Assembly: GCA_003022385.1 (NCBI GenBank)
Contig: PYGV01000007.1
Span: 1 to 57,720, forward strand
DNA from: a filamentous cyanobacterium CCP3
GTDB taxonomy: Bacteria; Cyanobacteriota; Cyanobacteriia; Phormidesmidales; Phormidesmidaceae
DNA length: 57,720 bases
Direction: 5' to 3'
Shown here: piece by piece, positions 1-10,500 of the stretch
How positions within the stretch are numbered: the first letter of the stretch is position 1
How the letters are laid out: each line of letters begins with the position of its first letter
Notes under the pieces: model-generated
Seen by the model: the letters and a program-made list of their open reading frames with translations, nothing else
Databases searched by the model: none
What the model was told of the DNA's origin: nothing
Position numbers and translations under genes: made by a program

Positions 1-181
1 CCTCAATGGCGGCATCTTCGTCGGCTTCGCTTTCCATTTCTACAAAGGCAAAGCCGCGAGGACGACCGGTTTCGCGGTCGGTGGGCATGCTCACCCGGCT
101 AACGGCACCATATTCGGCAAAGACCTCGGTAAGTTGGTCTTGGGTGGCGCTAAAGGCCAGGTTGCCTACGTAAATCGACAT
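1..181 (-). CDS. RRM-type RNA-binding protein (5' part, runs off the window)
   Basis: Only the N-terminal 60 residues are present; the gene continues beyond position 1. The protein opens with MSIYVGNLAF, an RNP-2-like strand, and carries RGFAFVEM, a textbook RNP-1 motif, near residues 41-48. This is the single-RRM glycine-tail family called Rbp in cyanobacteria, small single-stranded RNA binders often linked to cold response and mRNA handling. The start ATG (179-181) has a GGAG about 8 bases upstream. The C-terminal tail that would separate Rbp subtypes lies outside the window, so no numbered symbol is given. Confidence 0.93.
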   Translation of the reverse strand, partial: MSIYVGNLAFSATQDQLTEVFAEYGAVSRVSMPTDRETGRPRGFAFVEMESEADEDAAIE

Positions 182-372
182 GGACACATCTCCAAGTAGA
201 GAGAAAAAGTAGAAAGTTATAAGGAGATGTACTCAACTAAGGACGATGCCAAGCCGGTAATGCTACTAACAACTTGCTTGTCACACGATAGCACAGGCCT
301 ACCTGATGGCCAGTATCGGCCGTTGGCGTAGCCGCTCTGGAGGAGTATCACAGCACCGCTACTAAAACCCGT

Positions 373-576
373 CTAATCCTCTGGCAACACCCACTTGGGC
401 GGTTGCGAAGCCCGCTCCATCATTTTGCGCCGCACCGCCTCATCCGCCATTTCGAGCATCTTATCGAGGGAGGTGTCAGCAATAAATTTTGAGGCTTCAG
501 CGGTGTACTTCAAATTGGGACAGTCGTTCCCCAGCACACAGCCGTCTTTGCAATCTACTTCACAGTTAACCGCCAT
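373..576 (-). CDS. Small conserved cyanobacterial protein with N-terminal cysteines
   Basis: A 67-aa protein. Its first 20 residues hold four cysteines (CEVDCKDGCVLGNDC region), followed by a helical segment (KFIADTSLDKMLEMADEAVRRKMMER) and a C-terminal PPKWVLPED. The cysteine spacing could bind a metal or an Fe-S cluster, but that is inference. The pattern resembles an unnamed conserved cyanobacterial family; no function is known to me. It starts at ATG 574-576 and is flanked by non-coding DNA on both sides, so it appears monocistronic. Confidence 0.75.
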   Translation of the reverse strand: MAVNCEVDCKDGCVLGNDCPNLKYTAEASKFIADTSLDKMLEMADEAVRRKMMERASQPPKWVLPED

Positions 577-830
577 TTCTGTTTAACCCCATAGTTCAGC
601 GTTAGGGCACCTATTGATGAACAGCCCTTAAAAATTGTAACAACCCTAACCCGGTCCTTAGCCCCTTTCCTGAGGAAGGAAATTTAGCTCTGAACCCGTT
701 ATAGTTCGGCGCAGAGCTGCCGCAGGATAAGCTAACCCACGGTTTGCCCCTAGCTGCACCAAACGTTTCGCTTCCTCCACACTAACCTTCGTTATGGTTA
801 GTGCAGCCCCACTTACGGCTAGAGCGACCC

Positions 831-1079
831 ATGAGCTTACCGCCTAAGACCACGCCTCGCTGGCCCCTGTGGCTGCTAGCCAGTACGCTACTGCTGCTGT
901 TAGTACTGGCGGGCCTGTACTGGGTAGACCCCAGATTGCTCGACCTGCTGCCCGCTGCCCTCGGCTACAGCGACGCCCCTTTGACCGCAAATGCCTACCA
1001 GTGGCCATTTAACAATTTAGGAACGGGCGGCCCTCTAGTAGGTTGCATGGGGGTTTTTCCGATAGCATCAGGGCAATAA
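831..1079 (+). CDS. Possible small single-pass membrane protein
   Basis: An 82-aa frame from ATG 831 (an in-frame GTG at 801 is also possible). It has a clear hydrophobic helix (WPLWLLASTLLLLLVLAGLYW) after a basic N-terminus. Codon choice over the first 60 residues looks like that of neighbouring genes. The last 20 residues look less coding-like. It ends 23 bases before the preferred ATG of the lipase and could be co-transcribed with it. I do not recognise the family, and it may be a chance frame. Confidence 0.4.
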   Translation: MSLPPKTTPRWPLWLLASTLLLLLVLAGLYWVDPRLLDLLPAALGYSDAPLTANAYQWPFNNLGTGGPLVGCMGVFPIASGQ

Positions 1080-1102
1080 CCGGAAGCTTGCCGCTACAGA
1101 CT

Positions 1103-3019
1103 ATGGCCATTCGTCGTTTTTTCCTGGTTTTTGGGACTTCACTGTGGTTAACCGTGGGTGCCGGAGCCCTGGGGCCTGCGGCCAGGGCAGATTTGTCTCC
1201 CAATCTGATGTTGCAGGGGTTGAGCAGCTCATCGCTGGCCCAGAGCCTTCCCAGGCGCCTGCTGAGGGCTCCCCTGCGGGTAGCTGCGGGGCTTTCTCCA
1301 GGACTGCTGCTAGCCAGCCTGAGCCTGGCAGGCGGGGCGTTTATTGCCCTGATCTGGCTGCATCTGTACCAGCAGCAGCGGCGCTGGCAGCGCGTCGAGC
1401 TGGCCCGCCAGGAGGTGAAGGCATTTCGCGAGCGCCCGGCGGTCAAAAACGTGCTGGATATTCTGGACTACGAAGAGTACCGGACGTTTTACATCAATCA
1501 TCCCAAGGACGGCCGTCTGATTGACTTTGAGGCGACCGACTATCGGCTCAGGCGGGCGCTGCGATCGCACGACCAGATGGTGAAAATGCGCAGCGGCCTC
1601 GACGAAATCAAACGGCTGACCAGCCAAAACGCTGCCATTGCCCCCAAAACCCTGGAGCTGGTGCAGCAGTACGACAATGAAGAGTTCATCATTGAAACGA
1701 CGCTGCGCGACTGGTTTGACTCGTTTTTGGGCGGACTGGAGTACTTCGAGATCCTGATCGAGTCGGGCCTGGTGATGGCCGAGGAGATCAAGCCCTTTAT
1801 TATTTACTGGATCAATTTAATTGGCGATCGCCGCTACCGCCGCAAGGGCGGCTCGGGGTTCTACGACAAGCTGTTTCACTACATTCACTGGGCAGGCTAT
1901 GGGCGGGTGCAAAAGCTGTTTGAGCGCTTTGGCTTCAAAATTTTGCCGCCGCCTTACTCAACCCACGACTTCAGCGGCATTGATCTAGAAGACGACAGCA
2001 AGTACGACACCTACCGGGCGCTGTGTTTGGCCAAGGCGGCCCACCTGGTCTACGAAGACCGTGACTACGTTACCGATATCTCGCGCCTGTGGCTGAGCGA
2101 CGACATCGACAACCGCTGGAAGCGTCTTTCGAACCGTCAGTACGTGGTGGAGGTGATTAAAGACTGGCTGCGCGAGGGTGAAGAAACTAGCGAACGCGAT
2201 ATTCGCAACAACTTCAAGTACCTCAACATGCTGATTACCGACACCCAGGCGTTTATGTTTCGCAAGGGCGACAACCTGATTCTGGTATTTAAGGGCACTC
2301 AGCAGCTCAGCGACTGGAAAACCAATCTCAAAATTCGCCTTAAAGAATTTACGGTGCTGGCCGATCAGGAGGCGGTGCCCCCTACCGGGCGAGTCCACCG
2401 GGGCTTTTTAGACGCCTGGCAGAGCGTCGAAAAGCAGGTGATTTATTATCTGCGCAAGTGGTGGACCCCTGAAACCAAGCTGTGGGTGACCGGCCACAGC
2501 CTGGGGGGAGCCCTGGCAGCGGTGGCGACAATTGCGCTTGAAACCCAGGGGTTTGAGGTCAGCGGGCTGTATACCTTTGGCCAGCCCCGCGTGGCCGACT
2601 GGAAGCTGGTCAACTACATGAATGCCAGAATGGGCGATCGCATCATTCGCTATGTCAACAATAACGACATCGTGCCGCTGATCCCGCCGCAGATTATTCC
2701 CTGGGTGCCGACCCGGGTGTACGGCCACATGGGCCAGTTTCGCTATTTCAACGACGCTGGGACGCTGCGCCGCCAGTCGTTTATGACACAGCGCTTTCCC
2801 GACCGGCTGTTGGGCATTATTCGCGCCATTCTCACCTCTGGCACCCCCGACGCGATCGATGACCACAAGATGGAGTTTTATGTGGCCAACCTGCAAAAGG
2901 CCCTCGATCGCGAGGAAGAGGAGGCCAAGCTCGAAATTGAGCAGGGTCTAATCGCTGGCGATTTTGTCGAGGGCATGAAGGAGCGGATGCGAGCGCGGCG
3001 CAGCAGCCTAGAGGGATAG
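1103..3019 (+). CDS. Class 3 (Lipase_3) alpha/beta-hydrolase with long N-terminal extension
   Basis: A 638-aa predicted lipase. The start is placed at ATG 1103 because it opens directly onto a signal-like segment (MAIRRFFLVFGTSLWL); an upstream in-frame ATG at 1043 would add 20 unlikely residues. A second hydrophobic helix lies near residues 58-80. About 300 mostly helical residues follow, and the hydrolase occupies the C-terminal third. Visible catalytic parts are the nucleophile elbow GHSLGG (Ser466), NNNDIVP (Asp about 523) and DDHKMEFY (His588). NLILVFKGT and YTFGQPRVAD are typical Lipase_3 strands. Probable acylglycerol or galactolipid hydrolase, membrane-anchored. Substrate unknown. The N-terminal extension is not a domain I can name. 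Confidence 0.88.
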   Translation: MAIRRFFLVFGTSLWLTVGAGALGPAARADLSPNLMLQGLSSSSLAQSLPRRLLRAPLRVAAGLSPGLLLASLSLAGGAFIALIWLHLYQQQRRWQRVELARQEVKAFRERPAVKNVLDILDYEEYRTFYINHPKDGRLIDFEATDYRLRRALRSHDQMVKMRSGLDEIKRLTSQNAAIAPKTLELVQQYDNEEFIIETTLRDWFDSFLGGLEYFEILIESGLVMAEEIKPFIIYWINLIGDRRYRRKGGSGFYDKLFHYIHWAGYGRVQKLFERFGFKILPPPYSTHDFSGIDLEDDSKYDTYRALCLAKAAHLVYEDRDYVTDISRLWLSDDIDNRWKRLSNRQYVVEVIKDWLREGEETSERDIRNNFKYLNMLITDTQAFMFRKGDNLILVFKGTQQLSDWKTNLKIRLKEFTVLADQEAVPPTGRVHRGFLDAWQSVEKQVIYYLRKWWTPETKLWVTGHSLGGALAAVATIALETQGFEVSGLYTFGQPRVADWKLVNYMNARMGDRIIRYVNNNDIVPLIPPQIIPWVPTRVYGHMGQFRYFNDAGTLRRQSFMTQRFPDRLLGIIRAILTSGTPDAIDDHKMEFYVANLQKALDREEEEAKLEIEQGLIAGDFVEGMKERMRARRSSLEG

Positions 3020-3073
3020 AAACCCTTCTCCGCTTGACTCAGGCGACAATTATTTAGTTCTATGCCTGAGGTA

Positions 3074-4096
3074 TTAAGAGTTTTGGGTGCGTTCATAGTC
3101 TAAAAGAATACAGGGACCCAGCCACATCCTGTGTTCCTGAAAATTGATCGACAGAGTTAACCGTTCCTGGTTTGCGCTACAGGTTGCAGGAGCACCTTTA
3201 CCAGCGCTAGATTCTTGATAATCTAGCTGGTCGCTTAAGCTCATAACCTTGAGATTGGCGGCCTTACGATAGTGATATGGCTCTCCCGGCTTGACAACGC
3301 TAAAACTCAAATTTACGCCGTCGCTGCTGTCTTCTACAGCCTTGCGAATATCATCGGTTGTTTTGGCTCCAGCAGGAAAATACAGTAGCTTCTCGATGGT
3401 TACATTAGTGCCATAGGGAGGCTCAACTTTGGGCACCGAATCGACCCGAACGGCCAGAGTGTCTTCGTTTACAATGCGCCTGACCTCAGCATCAGACATC
3501 AAACTTGAGGCTGAGGCGTTGGGTTGATAAACACCTACCTTCGTATTGAGCGTCCAGGGGTTTAGACCTTGCTTAGTTTCAACAATGTAGCTACCTAGCA
3601 GTTTTAGACCAGAGTCTAAATCAAGACTGGCTAGGCGATCGTCGGTTGAGGCAATAATATTTTGATCGATTAAAAAAGTTTTGAATTTTTCAAACTCTAA
3701 CTCACTGCTGATGGGAGAAAGCACTTTATCAACCTGGCTCAGCACGATGAGCGAGCTGAGCGCGATCAAAATAATAAAGGTAGCCGTTGGTCCTTTGGCT
3801 TTAAATTTGAGGCCAGGTAAAACCTTAATAACATTTTCTCCCTCAGCCTCTATGCTCTCCGTCGGCGATACTCTAAATACCAAAATAGAGACGATAATAG
3901 TAGCTACAAGAGGAATGAATAACCATAGAGAGAGCAAAGCGGCCATTAGCCAGACGTTGTGTAAAGCAGTTGAGGCGACAGGTTCTCTAGCCATCCAGTC
4001 TTTGGCTATGGCGCCAGGGACCAAGGCAAAAACTGCGAAGCCAAAACTGACTGGAATAATCAGCCTTTTAATCCATTGACTAGCTTTGTACTTCAT
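3074..4096 (-). CDS. Membrane protein of unknown function
   Basis: A 340-aa protein with three N-terminal hydrophobic segments (about residues 10-32, 47-73 and 100-122), then a soluble C-terminal domain of about 215 residues with conserved-looking VEPPYGTNVTIEKLLYFP and a final SINFQEHRMWLGPC stretch. The start ATG has AGGTAAG upstream. Base composition is visibly more A+T-rich than the lipase and UPF0182 genes on either side, which could mean relatively recent acquisition. It converges with the lipase (54-bp gap). I do not recognise a family. Confidence 0.75.
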   Translation of the reverse strand: MKYKASQWIKRLIIPVSFGFAVFALVPGAIAKDWMAREPVASTALHNVWLMAALLSLWLFIPLVATIIVSILVFRVSPTESIEAEGENVIKVLPGLKFKAKGPTATFIILIALSSLIVLSQVDKVLSPISSELEFEKFKTFLIDQNIIASTDDRLASLDLDSGLKLLGSYIVETKQGLNPWTLNTKVGVYQPNASASSLMSDAEVRRIVNEDTLAVRVDSVPKVEPPYGTNVTIEKLLYFPAGAKTTDDIRKAVEDSSDGVNLSFSVVKPGEPYHYRKAANLKVMSLSDQLDYQESSAGKGAPATCSANQERLTLSINFQEHRMWLGPCILLDYERTQNS

Positions 4097-4537
4097 AGCG
4101 CTTACCTAATCTTTGGGCATAGCCCAACACAGCGGGCAAAACAGAACTTGGCTCATCAAAACATACGCTATTGATTCCTCAGCATGTTAATACCCCTGCG
4201 GCAGCAGTAGAGGCACTATCTTCAAAGGATATACCCAAGGATGTCACTGAAAAGAACTTCTATCTGGAACAAGGAATTCCGCGAGAGCTTATCAAAACTA
4301 AACATCGGGCAACTAAATACATCGCAGGCAGAATAATCTGCTGCGCTGCCCACAACTGCTACCTATAGGCGAAGGCTGTGCAGGGGCTAGCAGACGGGGA
4401 CTAGGCACGGAAATCTGAGCTGCTGACGCGATCGCGGTCCTAAAAAAAGTTAAGCCTAGGGGAACAGGCGACTAGCCTGAAGGAGGAGATCGCTAGACTT
4501 AGAGGAGTAATGACACCTCAGTCGCTACCGTCAAACA
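4097..4537. other. Divergent intergenic region
   Basis: About 440 bp between the minus-strand membrane protein and the UPF0182 gene. It should hold both promoters, but no clear -35/-10 pair stands out. A weak TTG-initiated frame at 4171-4368 lacks a ribosome-binding site and looks like chance. Confidence 0.5.
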
Positions 4538-7369
4538 TTGTCAGGTTTTAGTCTGAGGTTCAATCTGCCCCTAACTGCTATACCTGTGACCTATTCTTCA
4601 ACTAAATCACTCCGTGCCCGCCGACTGCTGCCGTGGTTAGTGGCCCTGACGCTGCTGCTGGTGTTCTCTGGCGGCCTGGTGCATCTGCTCACCGAGTCGT
4701 GGTGGTTTGAGTCGGTGGGCTACGAGTCGGTATTTTGGCTGCGCCTGAAGTGGCAGCTGGGGCTGGGGCTGGGCAGTTTTGTCCTCTACGGCGGGGGGCT
4801 GTGGGCTAGCTACCAGATTGCGCTGCGGCTGACCCGCGATCGCGCCTACCGATTTTTGAGCCGCTACAGCGACCCGGCTCAGCGCGACCAGTTCGCACAT
4901 CTGCTGCACCTGGGGATGACCGGGCTGATCGTTGTGCTGGCGCTGGGGGTGGCCCTGCGGGCGGCGACGGCCTGGCAGACGGTGCTGCAATTTCTCAACC
5001 CCACCGCCTTTGGCATTACCGACCCCATCTTTCAGCGCGATATTGGGTTCTACGTCTTTAAGCTGCCCCTATGGCAGGGGCTACAGGACAACCTGCTGGG
5101 CCTGCTAATCTGGGCGCTGCTGATCGCCGTTACGGTCTACACCCTCAAGGGGGAGGTGCGCCCCGAGCGCGGCTGGAAGTACTTTTTGACCGGCGAGGCC
5201 AAGGCCCACCTGTGCCTGCTGCTGGCGGCGATCGCGGTGGTGCTGGCGGCGGGCTTCTGGCTCGATCGCTTTTTGCTGCTGTACTCCGACAGCGGCGTCA
5301 TCTTTGGGGCGGGCTATACCGACGTGCACGCCCGCCTGCAGGCCTACTGGCTGATGGGGTTTGTCACCCTGGCGGTGGCGGTGCTGTTTATGGTGGCGCT
5401 GGCCCGCAGCGGCTTTTCGCTGCCGATTTTTGGCATTGTGATTTACCTGGGCGTGCTGGTGCTGGTCAATGGCCTCTACCCCTGGTTTCAGCAAAATTTT
5501 GTGGTCGAGCCCAACGAACTCACCATTGAGCGCCCCTATATTGAGCACAACATTGCCTTTACCCGGCAAGCCTACAGCCTCGACAGCGTCACTTCAGAGC
5601 CCTTTCCGGCCCAGAACAACCTCACCCGCGCCGTAGTCGAAACCAATAGCCCTACGGTAGACAACATTCGCCTGTGGGACTACGCTCCTCTGCTCAGCAC
5701 CTACAAGCAGCTGCAGGAAATTCGCCTCTACTACAACTTTGAGGATGTCGACATCGATCGCTACACCCTCAACGGCGACTACCGCCAGGTCACCCTCTCA
5801 GCGCGGGAACTGCCGGTGGAGCAGCTGCCGCCCGAAGCGCAAAACTGGATCAACCGCCAGCTCAAATTTACCCACGGGTTTGGCACGGTAATGAGCCCGG
5901 TGAACCAGGTCACCCCCAACGGACTGCCGGAGTTTTTCATTCGCAACGTGCCCCCAGACAGTACTGTCGATCTGCCGCTAGATCAACCCCGCATTTACTA
6001 CGGCGAAAGCACGCGCAACTACATTTTTACCGGGGCTAACACCGACGAATTTGACTACCCCGAGGGCGACACCAACGCCGCCTACCGCTACAGCGGAGCC
6101 GGGGGGGTGCCGCTGAACTCATGGCTCAGGCGACTGGCCTACGCCTACGACCTGGGCAATTTTCGCGTTTTAATTTCTAACTACTTCAGCCCCGAAACCC
6201 GGATTCACTACCACCGACTGATTACCGAGCGGGCGCGTCAGGTCGCTCCCTTTCTCACCTTTGACACCGATCCTTACCCGGCCCTCATCGACGGGCGCAT
6301 CAAGTGGATACTAGACGGGTATACAAGCAGCGATCGCTACCCCTACTCCGAGCCGCTCAATCGTCGCGACGACCTGATTTCGCTGGTCGATAGCGCCAAT
6401 CCGCTGATGCGCAACGGCGTCAACTACATTCGCGATGCCGTCAAAGTCTTTATCGATGCCTACGACGGCACGCTAGAGCTCTACGCCCGCGACCCCGATG
6501 ACCCGCTGCTAGCTACCTACAGCCGCATCTTTCCAAATCTGTTCAAGCCAATTGACGAATTGCCCGCCAGCTACCGCGATCACCTGCGCTACCCCCAGGA
6601 TATTTTCACCGTGCAGGCTCAGATGTACCGGGCCTACCACATGGAAAACCCCGAGGTCTTTTACAACCGCGAGGACCTGTGGCGCTTTCCTGAGCATGAG
6701 GAAGACGGGGCTACCGAGGCCATGGAGCCGTACTACATCATCATGAAGCTGCCCCGGCTAGAGCGGGAAGAGTTTTTGCAGATTTTGCCCTTTACCCCCG
6801 CCAACCGCGACAACATGATCGCCTGGATGGCGGGCGGCTCTGACGGCGACAACTACGGTCGCCTGCTGCTCTACGAATTTCCCAAGCAGGAGCTGGTCTT
6901 CGGCCCCACCCAGATCGAGGCCCGCATTAGCCAGACACCCGAGATTTCTGAGCAGCTCACCCTCTGGAGCCAGCAGGGTTCAGGGGTGATTCGCGGCACC
7001 CTGCTGGTGATTCCGGTGGAGCAGTCGCTGCTGTACGTGCAGCCCATCTACCTGCGGGCCGACCAGGGCGAACTGCCAGAGCTGCGGCGGGTGATTATGG
7101 CCTACAACGATCGCGTGGTCATGCGAGAAACCCTCGACCAGAGCCTGGATGCTATCTTTGGGGAAGCGAGCCTGCCCACCCCCGCCACGCCAGAGGTAGC
7201 CGACCCTGTCGGTACCGCTCCTGGGACCCCGGCTGACCTGGTGCAGGCCGCCCTGGAGGCGTATCAAACTGGCCAGCAGGCGCTGCAGCAGGGCGATTGG
7301 CAGCGCTACGGCGAGGCCCAGCAGCAGTTAGAGAGTATTTTGCAGCAGCTTAATCAACAGACTCCATAA
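4538..7369 (+). CDS. UPF0182 family membrane protein
   Basis: A 943-aa protein matching UPF0182. The N-terminal third has about seven membrane helices and includes the hallmark WWFESVGYESVFW. A large soluble domain follows (NELTIERPYIEHNIAFTRQAY, VPPDSTVDLPL, QTPEISEQLTLW, GGSDGDNYGRL). The C-terminal tail (about residues 870-943) is Pro/Ala then Gln-rich helical. Family function is unknown; it is a large envelope protein of cyanobacteria and actinobacteria. The reported start is TTG at 4538 with no convincing ribosome-binding site; GTG at 4586 is an alternative. The gene is followed by 145 bp and then the Asp-rich protein. Confidence 0.93.
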   Translation: MSGFSLRFNLPLTAIPVTYSSTKSLRARRLLPWLVALTLLLVFSGGLVHLLTESWWFESVGYESVFWLRLKWQLGLGLGSFVLYGGGLWASYQIALRLTRDRAYRFLSRYSDPAQRDQFAHLLHLGMTGLIVVLALGVALRAATAWQTVLQFLNPTAFGITDPIFQRDIGFYVFKLPLWQGLQDNLLGLLIWALLIAVTVYTLKGEVRPERGWKYFLTGEAKAHLCLLLAAIAVVLAAGFWLDRFLLLYSDSGVIFGAGYTDVHARLQAYWLMGFVTLAVAVLFMVALARSGFSLPIFGIVIYLGVLVLVNGLYPWFQQNFVVEPNELTIERPYIEHNIAFTRQAYSLDSVTSEPFPAQNNLTRAVVETNSPTVDNIRLWDYAPLLSTYKQLQEIRLYYNFEDVDIDRYTLNGDYRQVTLSARELPVEQLPPEAQNWINRQLKFTHGFGTVMSPVNQVTPNGLPEFFIRNVPPDSTVDLPLDQPRIYYGESTRNYIFTGANTDEFDYPEGDTNAAYRYSGAGGVPLNSWLRRLAYAYDLGNFRVLISNYFSPETRIHYHRLITERARQVAPFLTFDTDPYPALIDGRIKWILDGYTSSDRYPYSEPLNRRDDLISLVDSANPLMRNGVNYIRDAVKVFIDAYDGTLELYARDPDDPLLATYSRIFPNLFKPIDELPASYRDHLRYPQDIFTVQAQMYRAYHMENPEVFYNREDLWRFPEHEEDGATEAMEPYYIIMKLPRLEREEFLQILPFTPANRDNMIAWMAGGSDGDNYGRLLLYEFPKQELVFGPTQIEARISQTPEISEQLTLWSQQGSGVIRGTLLVIPVEQSLLYVQPIYLRADQGELPELRRVIMAYNDRVVMRETLDQSLDAIFGEASLPTPATPEVADPVGTAPGTPADLVQAALEAYQTGQQALQQGDWQRYGEAQQQLESILQQLNQQTP

Positions 7370-7514
7370 CATTTAGGGCCTGTAATATTCAGGGTGACAT
7401 TGCATCAGGTTTACGCACCGCTAAAGGTTGATTGTGCCAATATCAGCCACCACGGGCATACTATAGGGAATTCTCCGACCCGTGCGCTGAATTCATCGAA
7501 TTCAATAGACCTCT

Positions 7515-10500
7515 ATGTCTACTACGCCTCCCAATGTTCTGCAATTGGCTCGCCAGGGTGACCCAGACGCGATCGCGGCCCTGATGAATCGCCATTTAGA
7601 AACCCAGGGCATCACGGCCCATGTGGTGCAGCAGGAAAGTACGCTCCTGGTCGACCTAGAGGGTGCTCAAATTCCCAGTCAGGTCGATTTAGTTGCCTTC
7701 GTTAAAAAAGGCATCACGGGGCTGGAGCTAGCCGCTATTCAGCGTTTGACCATCAGGGGTAAACAGGTTGGGGCTACCGCCAGCGCCTGGAGCGAGGAAC
7801 TGGTGCTGCAAACGACCACCAGCGACGTTGAGCTGAATTTTGATGCCACCCCTGGGGACGCGATCGCAGATGACACCCTCGCAAGCGACGACCTAGACCT
7901 AGACTTTGACCTCGACAGCACCGCCCTAGACACTGCCGACTTTGGGGATCTAGACGCCGCCCTAGGCACCGATAGCAGCGCGGCCGATCTAGACCTGGAC
8001 TTAGGCCTGACCAACAGCGACCTGGGCCTTGAGGCTCCTGCAGACTTAGATTTTACCGACAGCGACTTCGGCCTTGACTTCACCGACGCTGGCTCTGGGC
8101 CAGAGGTTGCCGACAGCTTCGATCTTGACCTCAGCGATCCTGGTTCTGGGTCAGATTTCGCTGACGACCTTGACCTGGGCCTTAGTGACGACCTCGCCAC
8201 TGACCTCACCGCCGACAACGGCTTCGACTTAGACCTGGGGCTGTCCGAGGAGCCCCAGGCCGAACCGATCGACCTCGATTTTGATCTGGGGCTGACCGAA
8301 GCTGGGGCCGAGCCACCGACCAACTCTGCCGACCTTGATTTTGACCTGGGCCCTATAGATGAGCCAGCTGAAGGCGAATCGCCCATCGATTTAGACTTTG
8401 ATATGAACTTTAACGCTGAGCCAGCCGCCGCCAGCGATCTTGATTTCGATCTAGATCTTGGCGAAAGCGCCACAGAGGCCAGCACTGATCTTGACTTAGG
8501 GTGGGTCGAAGAACCTGCTGCCGACAACTCAGCCACCGATAGCCGGGAGGAGCTAGACCTCGACTTCGGCAGCACACCAGCAGAACCGCAGGGCGATCTC
8601 TCCACTGCGGAGCTGGACTTTGATTTGGGCCTGCCTGAAACCCCGGCTGAAGCCAGTGCGGGTGATGACCTGGAGCTGGACAGCGCTGACTTTGATTTAG
8701 GGTTTGACCCCGAAGCCACTGATAGCGAGGCTAGCCTGGGGGCTAGCGACGACCTCGATCTGGACTTTGGTACAGAGTTTGACCCGGCAGGCGACCTCGA
8801 CCTAACGGATGGCAACGGCGATTTTGGAGTCAACCTGGGCACCGAAGCGTTGGAGACGGACAACTTTGGGATAGACGATCTTGAGATAGACGATTTGGGG
8901 ACAGCAGATCCTGGCGCAGACACTTTTGGGACAGAGGCGTTTGGAGCGATCGCAGAGCTTGACAACCTCGAAACCGACGGCTCAGCCTTCGACCTCAACA
9001 CCCCACCGCCGCCGCTCACCGCGCCTGAGGTCGAAGCTGACCTTGACGATCTGTGGGGCAATAGCGATACCAGTGCGATCGCCCCTGAGTCAGCCGCAGC
9101 CGACCTGTCTGCCTTTGACGATCTGGCCCCCTTTGACACCGACCTGACAGCCGACAGCAGAAACTCCGAGGCAAGCCTCGACGAATGGAGCGATCTGGGC
9201 GCTATTTCTGAGAATTTAGGGCCAGAGACGCTGGGGGCCGATGCCGATGCGATCGCCTTTGCAGATTTGGGGTTAGAGACCGAAACCCCCTCCCTTGAGA
9301 CAACGGACACCACGGACGACTTACCTCCCGACCTGCTCATGGCTGATCAGCCCGCCTTTGAAGATTTAGGGGCGGCTGACGACCTCGATTTGGCAGAAAA
9401 TCTAGATTTAACCGACGACTGGGCTACGGCATCACCGGAGTTCTCCCTGGGCGAGACCAATACCGATCTAAGTGACGCAGCTGACCTCGACTTAGGCAGC
9501 GCTGCACCAGCTGAAGACAGCGCCCCCGCTATAGATACTCCCTTTACCGACGACTTCGGCGCTTTTGACCCAGCCGCAGAAAACGACCTTCCCTCTGATT
9601 TGCTAAGCGAAGATGCCTTAGCCACCGATTGGAGCACCACTACTTCAGACTTTGACGCCGATCTAGGTACAGATTTCAACACAGACTGGCCCGAGTCGGC
9701 ATCGACTGCCGAGCCAGGTGCGGGCGCCACCCCTCCACCCTGGGAAGACCCTACGCACGACTTTGCTCCTGATCGGGGGCTCGATACCCCTGGCGATGCC
9801 GACAACATTGTCCCTGAGTTTGACCCCGGCCTGGTATTTGACCCATCGGCAGACGCCAATGATGTCGCTCCTAACCCCTTCGCAGCCGACCTGTTAGACG
9901 ACGATCCCTACGCTTTTGCGGCTCCTGAGTTTGAGGCCGATGCCAGAGGTATGGATGCGTTTACCGCAGACTTGACCCCCGGCTTTGAGCCAGAGTTTAC
10001 GCCAGAGGCCGACGCCGACCTACCTTTTTCAACCATGGAACTCGATCAAACGGCAGCGGGCAACATGGTACCCAATTTGACCCTAGACGATAGGCCCAGT
10101 GACCTTGACGCCTATGATGAAGCCTTTCAACAGCCCGAGGCCTACGCAGTCGAACCCAACCCCGCGCCCATGGAGTTTGGTGACTACGCTGACGACGATT
10201 TAGCCTTTGAATCGGTCGAATTTGACGGCGATGATCTTGGTAACTCCGGGCTTGAAACACCAGGGTTCAGCGCAGGTGGGTACAACGACGAACCAGACTT
10301 TGCTACCCCAGCCTTTGAGGAGGAAGGGTTTGACAACGAAGCCTTTGACAACGAAGCCTTTGGAAATGAGGGTCTTGGGGCCAACATCTTTAGCGACAGC
10401 CACGAGGACAGTAACGGTTTAATTCAAAACCGCAACGGAGCCGCCCTTATGGAAGATGAGCCTGACGCGACGGACGACTTTATTCAAGAATTTGGCTCAG

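Noticed and set aside
316-350. GGCCGTTGGCGTAGCC-type sequence, with a partly similar stretch near 12630, as a dispersed repeat family
   Set aside because: Similarity between the two places is short and imperfect; it cannot be separated from common cyanobacterial short motifs without a genome-wide search.
3038-3070. CTCAGGC...GCCTGAG inverted repeat between the lipase and the convergent membrane protein gene
   Set aside because: The loop is 19 bases and there is no T-run; too weak to call a terminator.
4171-4368. A 65-codon frame starting with TTG
   Set aside because: No ribosome-binding site, no recognisable features, and it ends in unstructured sequence; probably chance.
7739-9340. A 533-codon open frame on the minus strand, rich in Ser-Arg-Ser-Lys
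   Set aside because: It is the antisense shadow of the Asp/Leu/Phe-rich repeats of the 1155-aa gene; GAC/CTC/GAT codons read backwards give Ser/Arg/Lys without stops.
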